A stretch of DNA of 64,000 bases. Source: Codonopsis lanceolata. Lineage: Eukaryota > Streptophyta > Magnoliopsida > Asterales > Campanulaceae. The notes beneath the pieces were generated by a model. That model was not told the origin of the DNA and ran no database searches. It saw only the letters and a program-made list of their open reading frames with translations. Each line of letters starts with the position of its first letter. The first letter of the stretch is position 1. Below are positions 45,900 through 57,100 of this stretch, one piece after another. The stretch is taken from the NCBI GenBank assembly GCA_013146195.2, contig CM028379.1, positions 161,540,437 through 161,604,436 on the forward strand, given 5' to 3'. Position numbers and translations under genes: made by a program.

Positions 45900-46330
45900 T
45901 GCTGGCCTATATTTACAACATCAAATTATAAAGTTTTAAGGTATGTTTATTTGAATTAAAGAGTAGTGAAAGTGAAAGTAAGTTACATAATAAGAAGGCG
46001 TCATTGGAGGCATGCATTTGGCGCCTCTCCGCCCTAATGCACGCCTCTCGGCGAGCGAGGGAGAATAATGTTTGAAGAACGCAGCCTTTCGTATTTTCTC
46101 GAAGTTCTTTCTCTTGCATAACGCCTTAATTGTCCAAGTCCACGCCTACCACTGGGTGTCAACGACATGCCGGTAGATGTACTCGATGATGCAAAAGTAT
46201 TACGACGTGAATCCTAGAAGATGAAGCTCCTAACTCCATGTTCAAAGAATGGAACATTTGATGGGTTCTTTCGACTCAACCAAACGCCAATTCATAATCG
46301 TCATCCTAGAGCAATTAAGGGAACTAAATA
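45900..46330 (-). pseudogene. Helitron ORF N-terminal part (degraded copy left of the gap)
   Basis: This matches 50470-50930 on the other side of the gap but has many small indels that break the frame. The counterpart has a 113-codon open frame. Confidence 0.7.
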
Positions 46331-46967
46331 AACTATATAATATAATATAATATATAATCTATATAAGTTCACATGTAGCATTGAAGTATGGCAATGACAT
46401 AATATAAATGTTGGCAATGTAATATTTTTAACATGTGTGTAAAATTGATATAGGACGATATAATGAAGTGTTTAAAAACATATATGTCACGATCAAATAC
46501 ATCTATAGCATGAGCATGGAAGTATGACAATGACAATACATCTTCTTCAAAATAGTCATACCTCTTGTACACTTGGTGGCGTTGGTGGTGCGGGTTCTTT
46601 TCCTTTTGTTGAATGTGAAGGTTGTTCCATATTATAAAAGTTGTTGCTGCGTAGATGATTAAGGGAGGGATAATTTAGTAAACGATCATAGTTTTATGGA
46701 TCAAATATTTGGTTTAACCTTAAAACCGTAAATGCATCTAATTGAAGTAGAAACCTTCTAAACAGAGTTGGAAAAATAAGAATAATTTGGTAAAAGAAAT
46801 TTCTAAAATGTAAACGCTAACAATTTTTTTGAAACGAATAAAAAATAAACAAAAAAAGAGCACCACTTTCTTTTACTAAAAATGGGAGCAAGAAAAGAAC
46901 ACCACGTTTAGAAAATTTCACTATTTGAGTTTTTAAAAAGGACAAAGAAAATAAATAAATAAAGAGA

Positions 46968-47000
<33 letters not shown>

Positions 47001-47191
47001 CATAATAAAATTAATTTCACTTTTGATTTACTATGTAAAGCATGTGGGTACGAGTAAATTTCCTAAAGTTTTTGTAGAGAAAGAAGGTTGCATAGCAAAA
47101 AATATTGTAATAAACCCGCTTCAAAACATAAAATTACTAAGTTCAAAATTAAATTACGAAATTGTGAATAAACCGCTTCAAAATTACAAAA
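46331..47191 (-). other. Helitron 5' non-coding part, left of the gap
   Basis: AT-rich sequence with an (AAT)n run at 46969-46999. It matches 50940-51808 closely, including the repeat. It ends at the N run. Confidence 0.7.
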
Positions 47192-47291
47192 NNNNNNNNN
47201 NNNNNNNNNNNNNNNNNNNNNNNNNNNNNNNNNNNNNNNNNNNNNNNNNNNNNNNNNNNNNNNNNNNNNNNNNNNNNNNNNNNNNNNNNNN
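47192..47291. other. Assembly gap (100 N)
   Basis: There are exactly 100 N, a usual placeholder for a gap of unknown size. The sequence left of it (41660-47191) and right of it (47292-51808) is the same Helitron segment in the same direction. Confidence 0.98.
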
Positions 47292-50200
47292 TTGTATTAG
47301 AAAGGAATTGTTATCTCTTGAATGTAGTACATCGAGATAGTCACGCGTATAATTGACCATGAGTAAACAGCGTCAGAAGATCAATCGACAAATTTAGAAT
47401 TGGCCTTGTGATTTATTTATAGTCATTGCAAAGGCCAACCTAATTGGAAATGGCGTCTTGTAATGGGAACGATAAGTTCGAAGAAGCGAGAAGGTGTAAG
47501 AGAAATTCTTGGTATAAATACCAAATTGCCGGCTTTATCTCCGTTAGATTTCGGCTTCAATAATCGTTGCGCATCGAACTATCTGAGTCTTGTTCCATTG
47601 CAAAGGCCGTCCTTTGGAGCAAGATTTATGAGCAAAATAACGGGACAATCAATTTTTAATTGCAAATGCGAAGAGGGGACCAGGAGGATTCAAAGAGTTT
47701 AAATATTCGATTGGGTATCGATTTGCCATGATCGGATCACTTGTATCATCATCCACGTTTTTGTCGGGCGATAGATAGCGATGACATTTCGAGGGAATCT
47801 CTTCGATGCTTCAACATTTATGTTATTAACGTCATCATTACGTGCGAGATAGAATAATACGTTCGGTTAAGAATTTTCTTTGAAGAAGTCGATTCTATCT
47901 GCGGTTGTGGATACACTTCTCTTATTAATTCAATGAGGTCTTTAGACTTTCGAATTGTAGAAGGTAGTTCAATGATTTCATTTGGATTGGTTCCTACCTA
48001 TTGATTGAAATTAAATTCATGTTAATAATAAAATTATAATTAATTTAAAGCTTAACGGAGATGTGTAAAATTGATATTACCTCGTTCAAATAATAGCAAA
48101 TTCAACATTCTTTGAATCATTTTGATCTAATCGCATGTTTTCCAATAGAGTCAAAATGTGAATCGATTCCAAAGTGTTGATTTTTGAAAGAATTGATCAC
48201 AATTTGTTCACGATATCCTTTCGGTACAATGGCAAAGTTTGAAAATCCCCAAATACAACAATGTAATTCCACCGAATGGGTTGTTGTTATCACGAACATC
48301 TTGAAGGCTACGATCAACGGCCTCAGCCATGATAGCGATGTTGCATAGGGACCTCATCCCATATAATCAATTTCGGCCTCCCTAAACAACTCCTCGCATG
48401 AATGATCGCTTAGTGAAAGAACATATGTCTTCTCCAACACATTCAATGGTAGACAAATGTAATGTGCGCTCTACCGCCTACCAACAACAATAATGATGCA
48501 ATTCCGTATGATTCGACACAAATCACGATATGACCAATGGATCAAGCAGATCTCCCTCGCAATGGTGTTGTATAAAAATATTTTTCCTGCATTACTCAAA
48601 GCACCCCATTAAAGAAAAAGGTATTCCCTTGATTTTCAACCACCAAAGAGATTACAACCAAACAGTCGTTTGACCGTCATTCAAATAGTTAATATTTTCT
48701 TCCGCACTACCGTAGGCGATCATCGCATCGAGCCGCCATGCTCCACAATAGTCTCGTTGCTGCCTACGATTTGTGTCCAATTTTCATTTGGGAGGGGCAT
48801 CGGTGGAAAATCTTGTAAACCTTTACCGCATTCTTGTAATATTTCATTCAAGAGATGCAAACCATAACTGTTACTTGACTATCACTTGGATTTGTAATTC
48901 TGAAATTTATACGCAATTGGTGTGGAAGATCATCACATATATTCAATGCAAACTTATTCCACAACTCATCGTGCCGTGATCGGAGAACATTGTGTTAGTA
49001 TATAGCGCAAATAATCTTCTCAATTGATATCCGCTTTCATAACCGATGCTCCTTCTAAACATTGCGCCCATTCTTCATCATCTTCTAAAAGACCCCGCAA
49101 CACATGCATCTTTGAATGTATCATATCGAACACCATTATACGCAAGCGTAAATTTTCCCACGATGTTGGGCCTTTCACAAGAATTAGTAATAGTCGAAGG
49201 TAAAATCTCTCTCCACTCGAGGGGCTAGCAAAATATATTATACCAATAAGCTTTGCTTTGATAGTTAGGATGCATGCTTCCAAAAATTTTATTCCAAGTG
49301 TAATTACAGTGGCATTTGTTGATATGTTAAACCTCGCACCATTCTATCTAAGCACAACAATTAAAAAAACCATTAATTTTGTTACTTTCTCCATGAGCCT
49401 TGTGGCGAATCGATCTAACTGCATCTTGAATCAAAAGTAACATTATGTTCTCCGAGGGAGATAGAGATCCAATCGAACAACATTAGAAATTCTTCATGTA
49501 AAGTGTTGCCAAATAATCGCCATCGCTTACCGGCGATCCAATATACCTCGCATCAAGATATTGTTTGATCTCATCTCCTCTCCCCAAAATCATTGTTGAT
49601 CTATCATGTCCTTTATAGATGTATTTATTAATGTATTTCACATCTCATCCTAACACATACTTCCACATTAATATGACAGCTTAAACATCTATGTTAGATA
49701 AGGATTATACTTGCAGAACATCTCTATGATCCGTTGTTTCCTGCCACCATCAATACCACGTCATAACCGCCAAAATCTTGTTTCAAATTTCATACTTGAC
49801 GCAAAATTATTCTACATACAAGCAAAGCAGGTTTCTCATCCCCTGGATAACTTTTATCGGTCAAAATCAATAGAAGTAGTTTGACCCATAGCTTTGGGTA
49901 TCGTTTCTTGCAAAAATTATTCTACATACATTGCTTTGGGTTTCTCATCCCGCATGGTCCATGTATCATGCATCTTTTTTGTGTCAAAAAGTGCGGGGGT
50001 TACTAATCGACAAAAATCGAGTAACTTTCAGCGAGACCACCATATCAACTTGTTCTGGTGTTTTGATCTTATCAGGTTCTGCGATAAAAAATAGAGCATG
50101 CATATGAGGCAAAAATGATATTGTCGAATGTAAAGGCATTTGCTGCATTATATTGTCGAATGTGCTGAAAAAATGATTTCGACAGGTCGTCGCTACCTTC

Positions 50201-50376
50201 ATATAATGTCCTGGCAGTGGGTGGATCACGAGGTAGCCTCGATTTTCCTCGAGAGCAACACGCTCCAAATTTGGGATTAGTCCTAGCAGAGCCAACCAAT
50301 CTTTCTTCAATCCAAAAGTAATGCTTTTTGCCAAATGACGCCCATTTTGCCAAGTGGAATGTCGACTTTGATTCAA
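47292..50376 (-). pseudogene. Helitron Rep-helicase region, second copy right of the gap (probable false duplicate)
   Basis: It follows the left copy from about 41660 onward: helicase motifs V/VI, the same 84 bp intron near 48000-48085, the pre-helicase region and the KYIYKGHDR region. A stretch equal to 44412-45550 is missing: at about 50110 the sequence jumps from the HUH motif (CATATGAGG, 50101) straight to the part equal to 45565. Frames are broken every 50-100 bases by 1-4 base indels, clustered at CAG/CTG/CCG. It is probably a low-quality contig end and not a real second Helitron. Confidence 0.8.
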
Positions 50377-50557
50377 AACTTGTTGATTTTCAATGGCGGT
50401 ACATGAATCACATCATCTTCAAAGTTACTTATTTGGTCATGTTCTTCTTCAGTTCTGAGAGGTTCTTCTAGTACGGTTGGCCTATATTTACAACATCAAA
50501 TTATAAAGTTTTAAGGTATGTTTATTTGAATTAAAGAGTAGTGAAAGTGAAAGTAAG

Positions 50558-50899
50558 TTACGTAATAGAAGCAGTGCGTTGTTGGGAGGCATGCATTTGA
50601 TGTCTCCTCTGTCCTAATGCACGTCTTGAAGGAGGGAGAACAATGTTTGAAGAACGCAGTTCGGTATTTGGTCGAGTTCTTTCTCGTTCGGCTATTTCTC
50701 TTGCATAACGTCTTAATTGTCCAAGTCCACGTCTACCACGGGGTGTTGAACGTATTGGCGCGGTAGATGTACTTTCTGATGATGCAAAAGTATTACGATT
50801 GGGTACGTGAATCCTAAAAGATGAGCTTTCTCCTAACTTCATGTTCAAAGAAGGTTGGAACATTTGATGGGTTCTCTTTCGACTCAATCGCACAGCCAA
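50558..50899 (-). CDS. Helitron ORF N-terminal part (113 codons, open)
   Basis: The open frame is basic and Arg-rich (RSTPRGRRGLGQLRRYAREIAERERTR). Its position, upstream of Rep, fits the start of a Helitron Rep-helicase ORF, whose N-terminus is usually basic and low in conservation. The ATG is at 50899 but the true start could lie farther up. The frame breaks after 50558. It is the better-quality version of 45900-46330. Confidence 0.5.
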   Translation of the reverse strand: MAVRLSRKRTHQMFQPSLNMKLGESSSFRIHVPNRNTFASSESTSTAPIRSTPRGRRGLGQLRRYAREIAERERTRPNTELRSSNIVLPPSRRALGQRRHQMHASQQRTASIT

Positions 50900-50939
50900 T
50901 TCATAATCGTCATCCTAGAGCAATTAAGGGAACTAAATA

Positions 50940-51584
50940 AACTATATAATATAATATAATATATAATCTATATAAGTTCACATGTAGCATTGAAGTATGG
51001 CAATGACATAATATAAATGTTGGCAATGTAATATTTTTAACATGTGTGTAAAATTGATATAGGACGATATAATGAAGTGTTTAAAAAAACATATATGTCA
51101 CGATCAAATACATCTATAGCATGAGCATGGAAGTATGACAATGACAATACATCTTCTTCAAAATAGTCATACCTCTTGTACACTTGGTGGCGTTGGTGGT
51201 GCGGGTTCTTTTCCTTTTGTTGAATGTGAAAGTTGTTCCATATTATAAAAGTTGTTGCTGCGTAGATGATTAAGAGAGGGATAATTTAGTAAACGATCAT
51301 AGTTTTATGGATCAAATATTTGGTTTAACCTTAAACCGTGTAAACAGACGAATTGAAGTAGAAACCTTCTAAAACAGAGTTGGAAAAAATAAGAATAATT
51401 TGGTAAAAGAAATTTCTAAAACAGAAACGTTTAACAATTTTTTTGAAACGAATAAAAAATAAACAAAAAAAAGAGCACCACTTTCTTTTACGAAAAATGG
51501 GAGCAAGAAAAGAACACCACGTTTAGAAAATTTCACTATTTGAGTTTTTAAAAAAAGGACAAAGAAAAGAAATAAATAAAGAGA

Positions 51585-51617
<33 letters not shown>

Positions 51618-52386
51618 CATAATAAAAATTAATTTCACTTTTGATTTACTATGTAAAGCATGTGGGGTACAGAGTAAATTTCCTAAAGTTTTTGTAGAGA
51701 AAGAAGGTTGCATAGCAAAAATATTGTAATAAACTGCTTCAAAACATAAAATTACTAAGTCCAAAATTAAATTACGAAATTCGTAATAAACTGCTTCAAA
51801 ATTACAAAATTTATCAATTAAATATCGTAACAAAGTAAACAAAGTGTGACAAAAAAAAAAAAGATTAAGAGTATGTAATAAACTGTTTCACTAATTCAAC
51901 CCGAAACAAATTGACAAAGGTACATAACTTTTTAAAAAAATCAAAATTAACTCTAAATCTTCACGGCATAGCTGGGGTGTATGTGTTTGTATAATTGAGT
52001 ATCTAAATTGTACTATAAATCAAAATTTAATTTTTATACTCCAAATTAACTTTAATGCCTTGACTTGATTCCAGGAGCTTCTCCATATTCAATTAAAATT
52101 TTAAAGCTATGTCTTTTCTCTCTCTCTCTCTAAGTAATAGGATTCCAAAAAGATTTGTCCACCAACTGTAACCCATGACATTCGTTGAAGACCTCGATCC
52201 TTTCGACCCTCCTTTCTCCTTACATCCTTCTCCTCTCCACCAACCGTAACCCATGACCTGATCTTCCCTCACTCACTCACTCAATTCCTACCTTCTCTAT
52301 CCAGCCAAGGTCATCGTCGTCCTCCTTTTCTTCTTCCTTGGTAACGGCCATGGAACCCAAGTTCCATTTCTACTCTGAAAAGGAAT
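50940..52386 (-). other. Helitron 5' non-coding region
   Basis: AT-rich sequence with an (AAT)n run (51586-51616), then a CT-rich part. From 51809 on there is no counterpart left of the gap. No gene motif is seen. Confidence 0.6.
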
Positions 52387-52592
52387 TGGCGACCCAACAG
52401 CCGATTCCAATTCACCACCAACACCTTCCTCCGCCTCTAATTGGCGACTTAATGGTCATACCCGCAACCCAATAGCCGATTCCATCTCACCACCAACACC
52501 TTCCTCCGCTTCTTCCGGCGACTCATTGGTCATACCCGCAACCCAACAGCCGATTCCATCTCACCACCAACACCTTCCTCCGCCTCTTCCAC
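52387..52592. repeat. Tandem repeat, about 2.7 units of 74-75 bp
   Basis: CCCAACAGCCGATTCCA recurs at 52393, 52468 and 52542, followed each time by TCACCACCAACACCTTCCTCCG. The unit is GC-richer than the surrounding Helitron and may derive from captured host sequence. It encodes no clear protein. Confidence 0.85.
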
Positions 52593-53229
52593 ACTCTCCC
52601 TTCTCACGGAGCGAGATGAAAAATTTCAGAGAGAGAGAGAGATGGAAAAGCTGGAGCAGGTTGTGTGTGTATAGGATGGGTTAATTAGGCTGATGGCTGC
52701 TTCCTTCGATTTTTGTTACAGAAATAAAATAAAGCTGAAGAATAGAGAATAGAAATAAAAGAGAAAGAAAAGAAAGCAGAAGAATAGAGATATCTTACAA
52801 AGATTGCTCGAAGTGCCGAAGTGCCGAACGGAGAGAGAAAATTTGAGAAATCGAGGGAGGGTTTCGGAGGGTGGGTTTTGGGTTTTATAGATTCATTGAA
52901 CCCACTCCAAATAGACTAAGGATTTGGATTTGCAATAACCAAATTAGAGGATGAAAAGGAGGAAGAAGGCGTTGGTGGAAGCCGGAAAAATTGGAAGCGG
53001 AATACTGAACGGAATAGGATGAAAAGGAGGAAGAAGGAGTTGGTGTTGGCGGAAAAATTGGAACCGTGAACAGAAAAGTAACGTGTACAATAGGAATTAG
53101 TGTGAACAGAACAGTAACGTGTAGAGTAGGAATTTTAACTGCCTTTCGCACACTTACAAAAATGAATTAATCTAGGCCGTACGAATTTGGTTTAAAAATC
53201 AATCCCAACCCCTCATTAGCCTTTATCAA
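52593..53229 (-). other. Helitron 5' leader region
   Basis: This stretch is purine-rich on the plus strand with repeated GGATGAAAAGGAGGAAGAAGG (about 52950 and 53018) and GTAACGTGTA (about 53080 and 53112). It is probably captured or promoter-like DNA. No gene is recognised. Confidence 0.5.
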
Positions 53230-53266
53230 TTGCACATGTGCAATCCAAGATGTATTGTAATATAGA
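53230..53266 (-). other. Helitron 5' terminus with 14 bp palindrome
   Basis: The terminus reads TCTATATTACAATACATC on the minus strand. The perfect palindrome TTGCACATGTGCAA (53230-53243) lies about 23 bases in. Helitron 5' ends often carry conserved sub-terminal motifs for Rep recognition. The palindrome's role is inferred. Confidence 0.75.
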
Positions 53267-54166
53267 TATATATTAGCATAAGTCTTTTAACTAAATACTT
53301 CTTTAGAACAACATTTACTAAAAACTTTAGCTAATTGGATTAAGAATTTGAAGAGTTTGATATTATGTATTTAAGTCGATAAGAACCAATGTCAATATAG
53401 GGGGGAAGGACCTTTTGCTAACATGGATCTCTAAATTTGAGTATTTTATTGATACATGTATGAGCTCATGAGTGATTGAACATATCTTTATTTGAGGATT
53501 TATTTTTCACCCTTCGTTCTTACGTTTTGTTAGCTAGCATGGTGATAGTGATGGAGGAGTTTTGTGTACTTCACTTTAATTTTCATTTTTATTTGCTAAT
53601 GTTAAATCTCTTACTTGGGGAGCCCCTGTTCCAAGAGACAATTGCCTTCTTCTCTCGCCTTTTGATCAGGTAGAATCATCACTTAAGAATTATTTTCTCC
53701 ATATTTTTTCATCGATTTTGAAAGTACTCAATTTAATATTTACTCTGTTTTGGGTAAATAGACCTTGTTTGAAAATTAATTTTGTTTAAGAAAACAATAT
53801 TTTTAATAGCTTATTAATAACAAAATAATATTCTTATTCTTTAATTTTTAAAAATTAATTCTTTAAATAAAACATTTCAAAAATAGAATAATTAATTATT
53901 TGTAAGAAAATATTTAAAAGAATTTAATAGGAGACCGGGACAATAAATTCAAATTTCAAGTTTTCCCGTACCTCCAAAAATTTAACCCACTCATTACTCA
54001 TACCGTAAAATTTGAGCCACCCATTTCTCCGACTATTTGAAACACGACAAAACCAAACCCCAACGATATTTTGCGGTCGTCATTAACTGTCTAACTGTTG
54101 ATCACACTTTCCCTATCTATCTATCTCTTTCTATCTCTCTCTCTCTCACACACACACACTACCTCC
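53267..54166 (+). promoter_or_regulatory. Upstream region and 5' UTR of the START-domain gene
   Basis: A CT/CA microsatellite (about 54113-54160) lies directly upstream of the start codon, in the likely 5' UTR; such CT-rich leaders are common in plant genes. No firm TATA box is seen. The Helitron ends 901 bp before the start codon, so part of the promoter is close to it. Confidence 0.5.
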
Positions 54167-57100
54167 ATGATCAGCTGCAAAGCTTCGAGATTGATTTACA
54201 TCTCAACCTCCGTCGATTTCACTCCGAAAGCAAAATGTTGGAACCTGAATAGCCCGTACGAGTGTTCCCGCAAGAAACGCCTAGTAGCTGCCGTATCATG
54301 TTTCGACAGAATTAGATGGGAAAATAGTAGTCCTACCAAGGCTCTAGATGATGATAATGATAGTAGTCGGAATTCAAATAAAGCAAGGTTTGGTAATCGA
54401 AATGGACGACCGCGCGAAGAAGAAGAAGTAGAAGTAGACGTAGGTGGTGGTGGCGGAAGAGAGAGAAAAGTAGAATGTGAGGTGGAGGTGATATCATGGA
54501 GGGAACGCAGAATTAGAGCCGTAATTTCGGTCGATGCTGATGTTGAATCCGTCTGGAATGCACTTACTGATTATGAACGTCTTGCAGATTTCATTCCCAA
54601 TCTTGTTTCCAGGTTGTTTTTTTTTTTTTCGGTTTGGTACAAAATAATGGTGATTTCATTCCACGCCATTTTAATACCGATAACATCACGATTTTTTGTG
54701 TGTACCTATTACTTATTATCTTTCATTAGTTAGCTCATTTTTTTTTGGGTCAATGATGAAATTGAGTGTAATTGTTTATTTCAATATGGATAAATAGTTG
54801 ACTTGTTTGAACTTGAAGTAAGGATTTGTTTGGATATTGGATGAGAAATAGACTTACTACAAAGCTACTGAATGTTTTGATTGGTGAATAGGGCACTAGA
54901 TGTGAATGTGGTACTTCCTCAATTCAAAAAATGAGTGTCAACTTTTTGTACTTTACGAAAATTAATGAAGTTGATTTTTAAGCAATTTTAGTTACATGAA
55001 TCCTTTTGCGGCACATTTTTTAACTGGAAGTGCTGTCTCGTCGAAGGCCCTATCTTTCGAAATTTCTATTCTAAATCACTTTGGTGAAAAACATTTCCAA
55101 ATCTTTCCATTTTCCAATTTGATCCGATCCATTCGATCATTGAGCTATCTACTCGATTGCAGACTTTTCCTCTTTCATTTACTTTCTCTTGCGTTTGAAA
55201 AAAAGCAGAGTTTAAATGACTACCGAAGGGGATTCAATGCATAGATGCCATCCCATCCTCACACATGGTATACTTTCCTATCCGAGTCCTGCTCACTAGA
55301 CTGACGGTTGGTATAATTGTAAATTTAAGTGACCGCCAATTATGAAACTTAACAAGTTATTGCAAGGAGTAGTAGTATAGACAAAGTGATGTTAGATGCA
55401 GGGCCGTTCCTGGGATAGGGTGAGATGGGTGATCGCCATGGCCCCCCAATTTTCTGGGGCACAAATTTATATATGTATATTATATATATATATGTATGTA
55501 TATATATATTTTAAAAAATGGTAGAAGTGGAGGGGCTAGGGAGTCAGGGAGATGGACAGTCAAGCAATTCTTCACGTCTTTGATTGGTGTTATGGCTCCG
55601 TTGACGGCAAAATCATCGGTAGCAGAGAAAGACGAAACCCTTCTTGTTCTTTGCAAAGCAAGTGAGCTTGATAGAAGCCCTAGCCTTCCCTCTAGGATTA
55701 GATAAAAAAGGAGGCTAATCGAGATATAACTAATGTCCCAAAGTCTTCATTTATCTGTACCAAAGAAGAGGAGATAGATAGCACATGAACTAGCACCAAA
55801 AGCTTTCAAGAACCTGAAGGTCTGTCTAGAACCAAAGGCTTGTCAATGCTCTTTCTTTTCTTTGTTTGTATTTCTTTCTTTTCCTTTTTTGTATGACTTT
55901 GCAAGTGGACAGAATTCTTGAACTAAATTCGATGTATTTATTGACATTTGTAAAAAAAAAGTATTTTTTGTTAAATGCATTAAGAAGTATATTTTGAAGT
56001 ATAAAGTTTGTGTTATAGCGTTCATATATGCATATTATCATTTCATTGGGGCCCTTATTTGTTGCATCTCCCTAGGCCTATAAAATGTTAGGAACGGCTC
56101 TGGTTAGATGGCCAAGAAATACCAGGAAGGGACCAATTGTGCTACTTAGGATCAGTTATTAATCTGTATGGGGAGGTAGGACGTGATGTTAGTCATAGAA
56201 TAATATTTCGTTGCGTGAAGTGTAGAAGTGAATCCAAAGTGTTACGTGATATATAATTATATACATATTAAACTGAAAGAAAAGTAATATAGACAACTAT
56301 TAGACTAGTTTATGAAATGGAATGTTGGGCAACTCGTAAATAACATGTTAACAAAAAGAGTCTAGCTGAACAGAGAATGTTAAGATGGATATGTGGTAAA
56401 ACTAGGAAATACAAAATGAAGAAAGTCAGAAGAGGTTAAAACTCACGGCATCAGGAGATTAAATGAGAGAGAACTACCTAAGATGGTTTGGAGATATATT
56501 ACGTAGACCATTAAGCACAGTCTTTAGGAAGTGTGATAGTATCAATATTAACAACCAGTCTAGAGGTAGGAGAAGACCAACCTAACATGGACAGAAGTAA
56601 TAAAGAAGGATACGGCTGAGTTGAGCTGGTGTGACGACCTTGTGTTGGATCGAAATGAATGGCGAAAAAGGATTCATTTAGCCGATCCCAAGTGATTGGG
56701 AAATGGCCGAGTTGAGTTGAATTGTAAATTTAGCTACTTTTGCTTGTCAAATCTTTCCCATTTTCAAGTCTATTTTTCTTCATGCAGTTTATGTTTCTAT
56801 TGAGATTGCATAAGTCACTTTTGCCACAATTTTACGTATTCGTCATTGTCATCTTGTTGTTGATTAACTGACCAAAGTCTGTTACATAATGTAGTGGGAG
56901 AATCCCCTGCCCACACCCAGGACGGATATGGTTGGAACAAAGAGGCATGCAGCAGGCTCTGTATTGGCATATAGAAGCTCGTGTTGTCCTAGATCTTCAG
57001 GAACTTCCCAACTCGGTAGGCATCATTCTTATAGTTCTGTTAATCCATTTTTACCATTTGATTTAGAAATGATGCTGTGTTTACTGCCTTTCTGTCCAGG

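Larger units (their letters stand above)
40658..53266 (-). mobile_element. Helitron (rolling-circle transposon), minus strand, containing an assembly gap and a duplicated segment
   Basis: The 5' end (minus strand, at 53266) reads TCTATATTACAATACATC, the TC-start pattern of plant Helitrons. The 3' end reads CCGTGCCATAGGCACGG, then ACACAAAGACTAG at 40658. Flanking bases are A (40657) and T (53267), so it sits in an AT target with no target duplication, as expected. It encodes a broken Rep (HUH endonuclease) and PIF1-like helicase. The length in the assembly is 12.6 kb. About 4.6 kb of this (47192-51808) is probably a false duplication next to the 100-N gap, so the real size is likely about 8 kb. 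It separates two divergent host genes. Confidence 0.88.

Noticed and set aside
47023..47340. Open frame that spans the N run
   Set aside because: It exists only because N codons are read as X.
47292..53266. A true tandem pair of Helitrons
   Set aside because: There is no 5' or 3' Helitron end at the junction, the repeat starts and stops exactly at an N gap, and the right copy has error-like indels. A false duplication explains this better.
54098..54166. Earlier start of the START-domain gene at the in-frame ATG at 54098
   Set aside because: It would translate the CT/CA microsatellite. The ATG at 54167 begins a normal Ser/Arg-rich leader.
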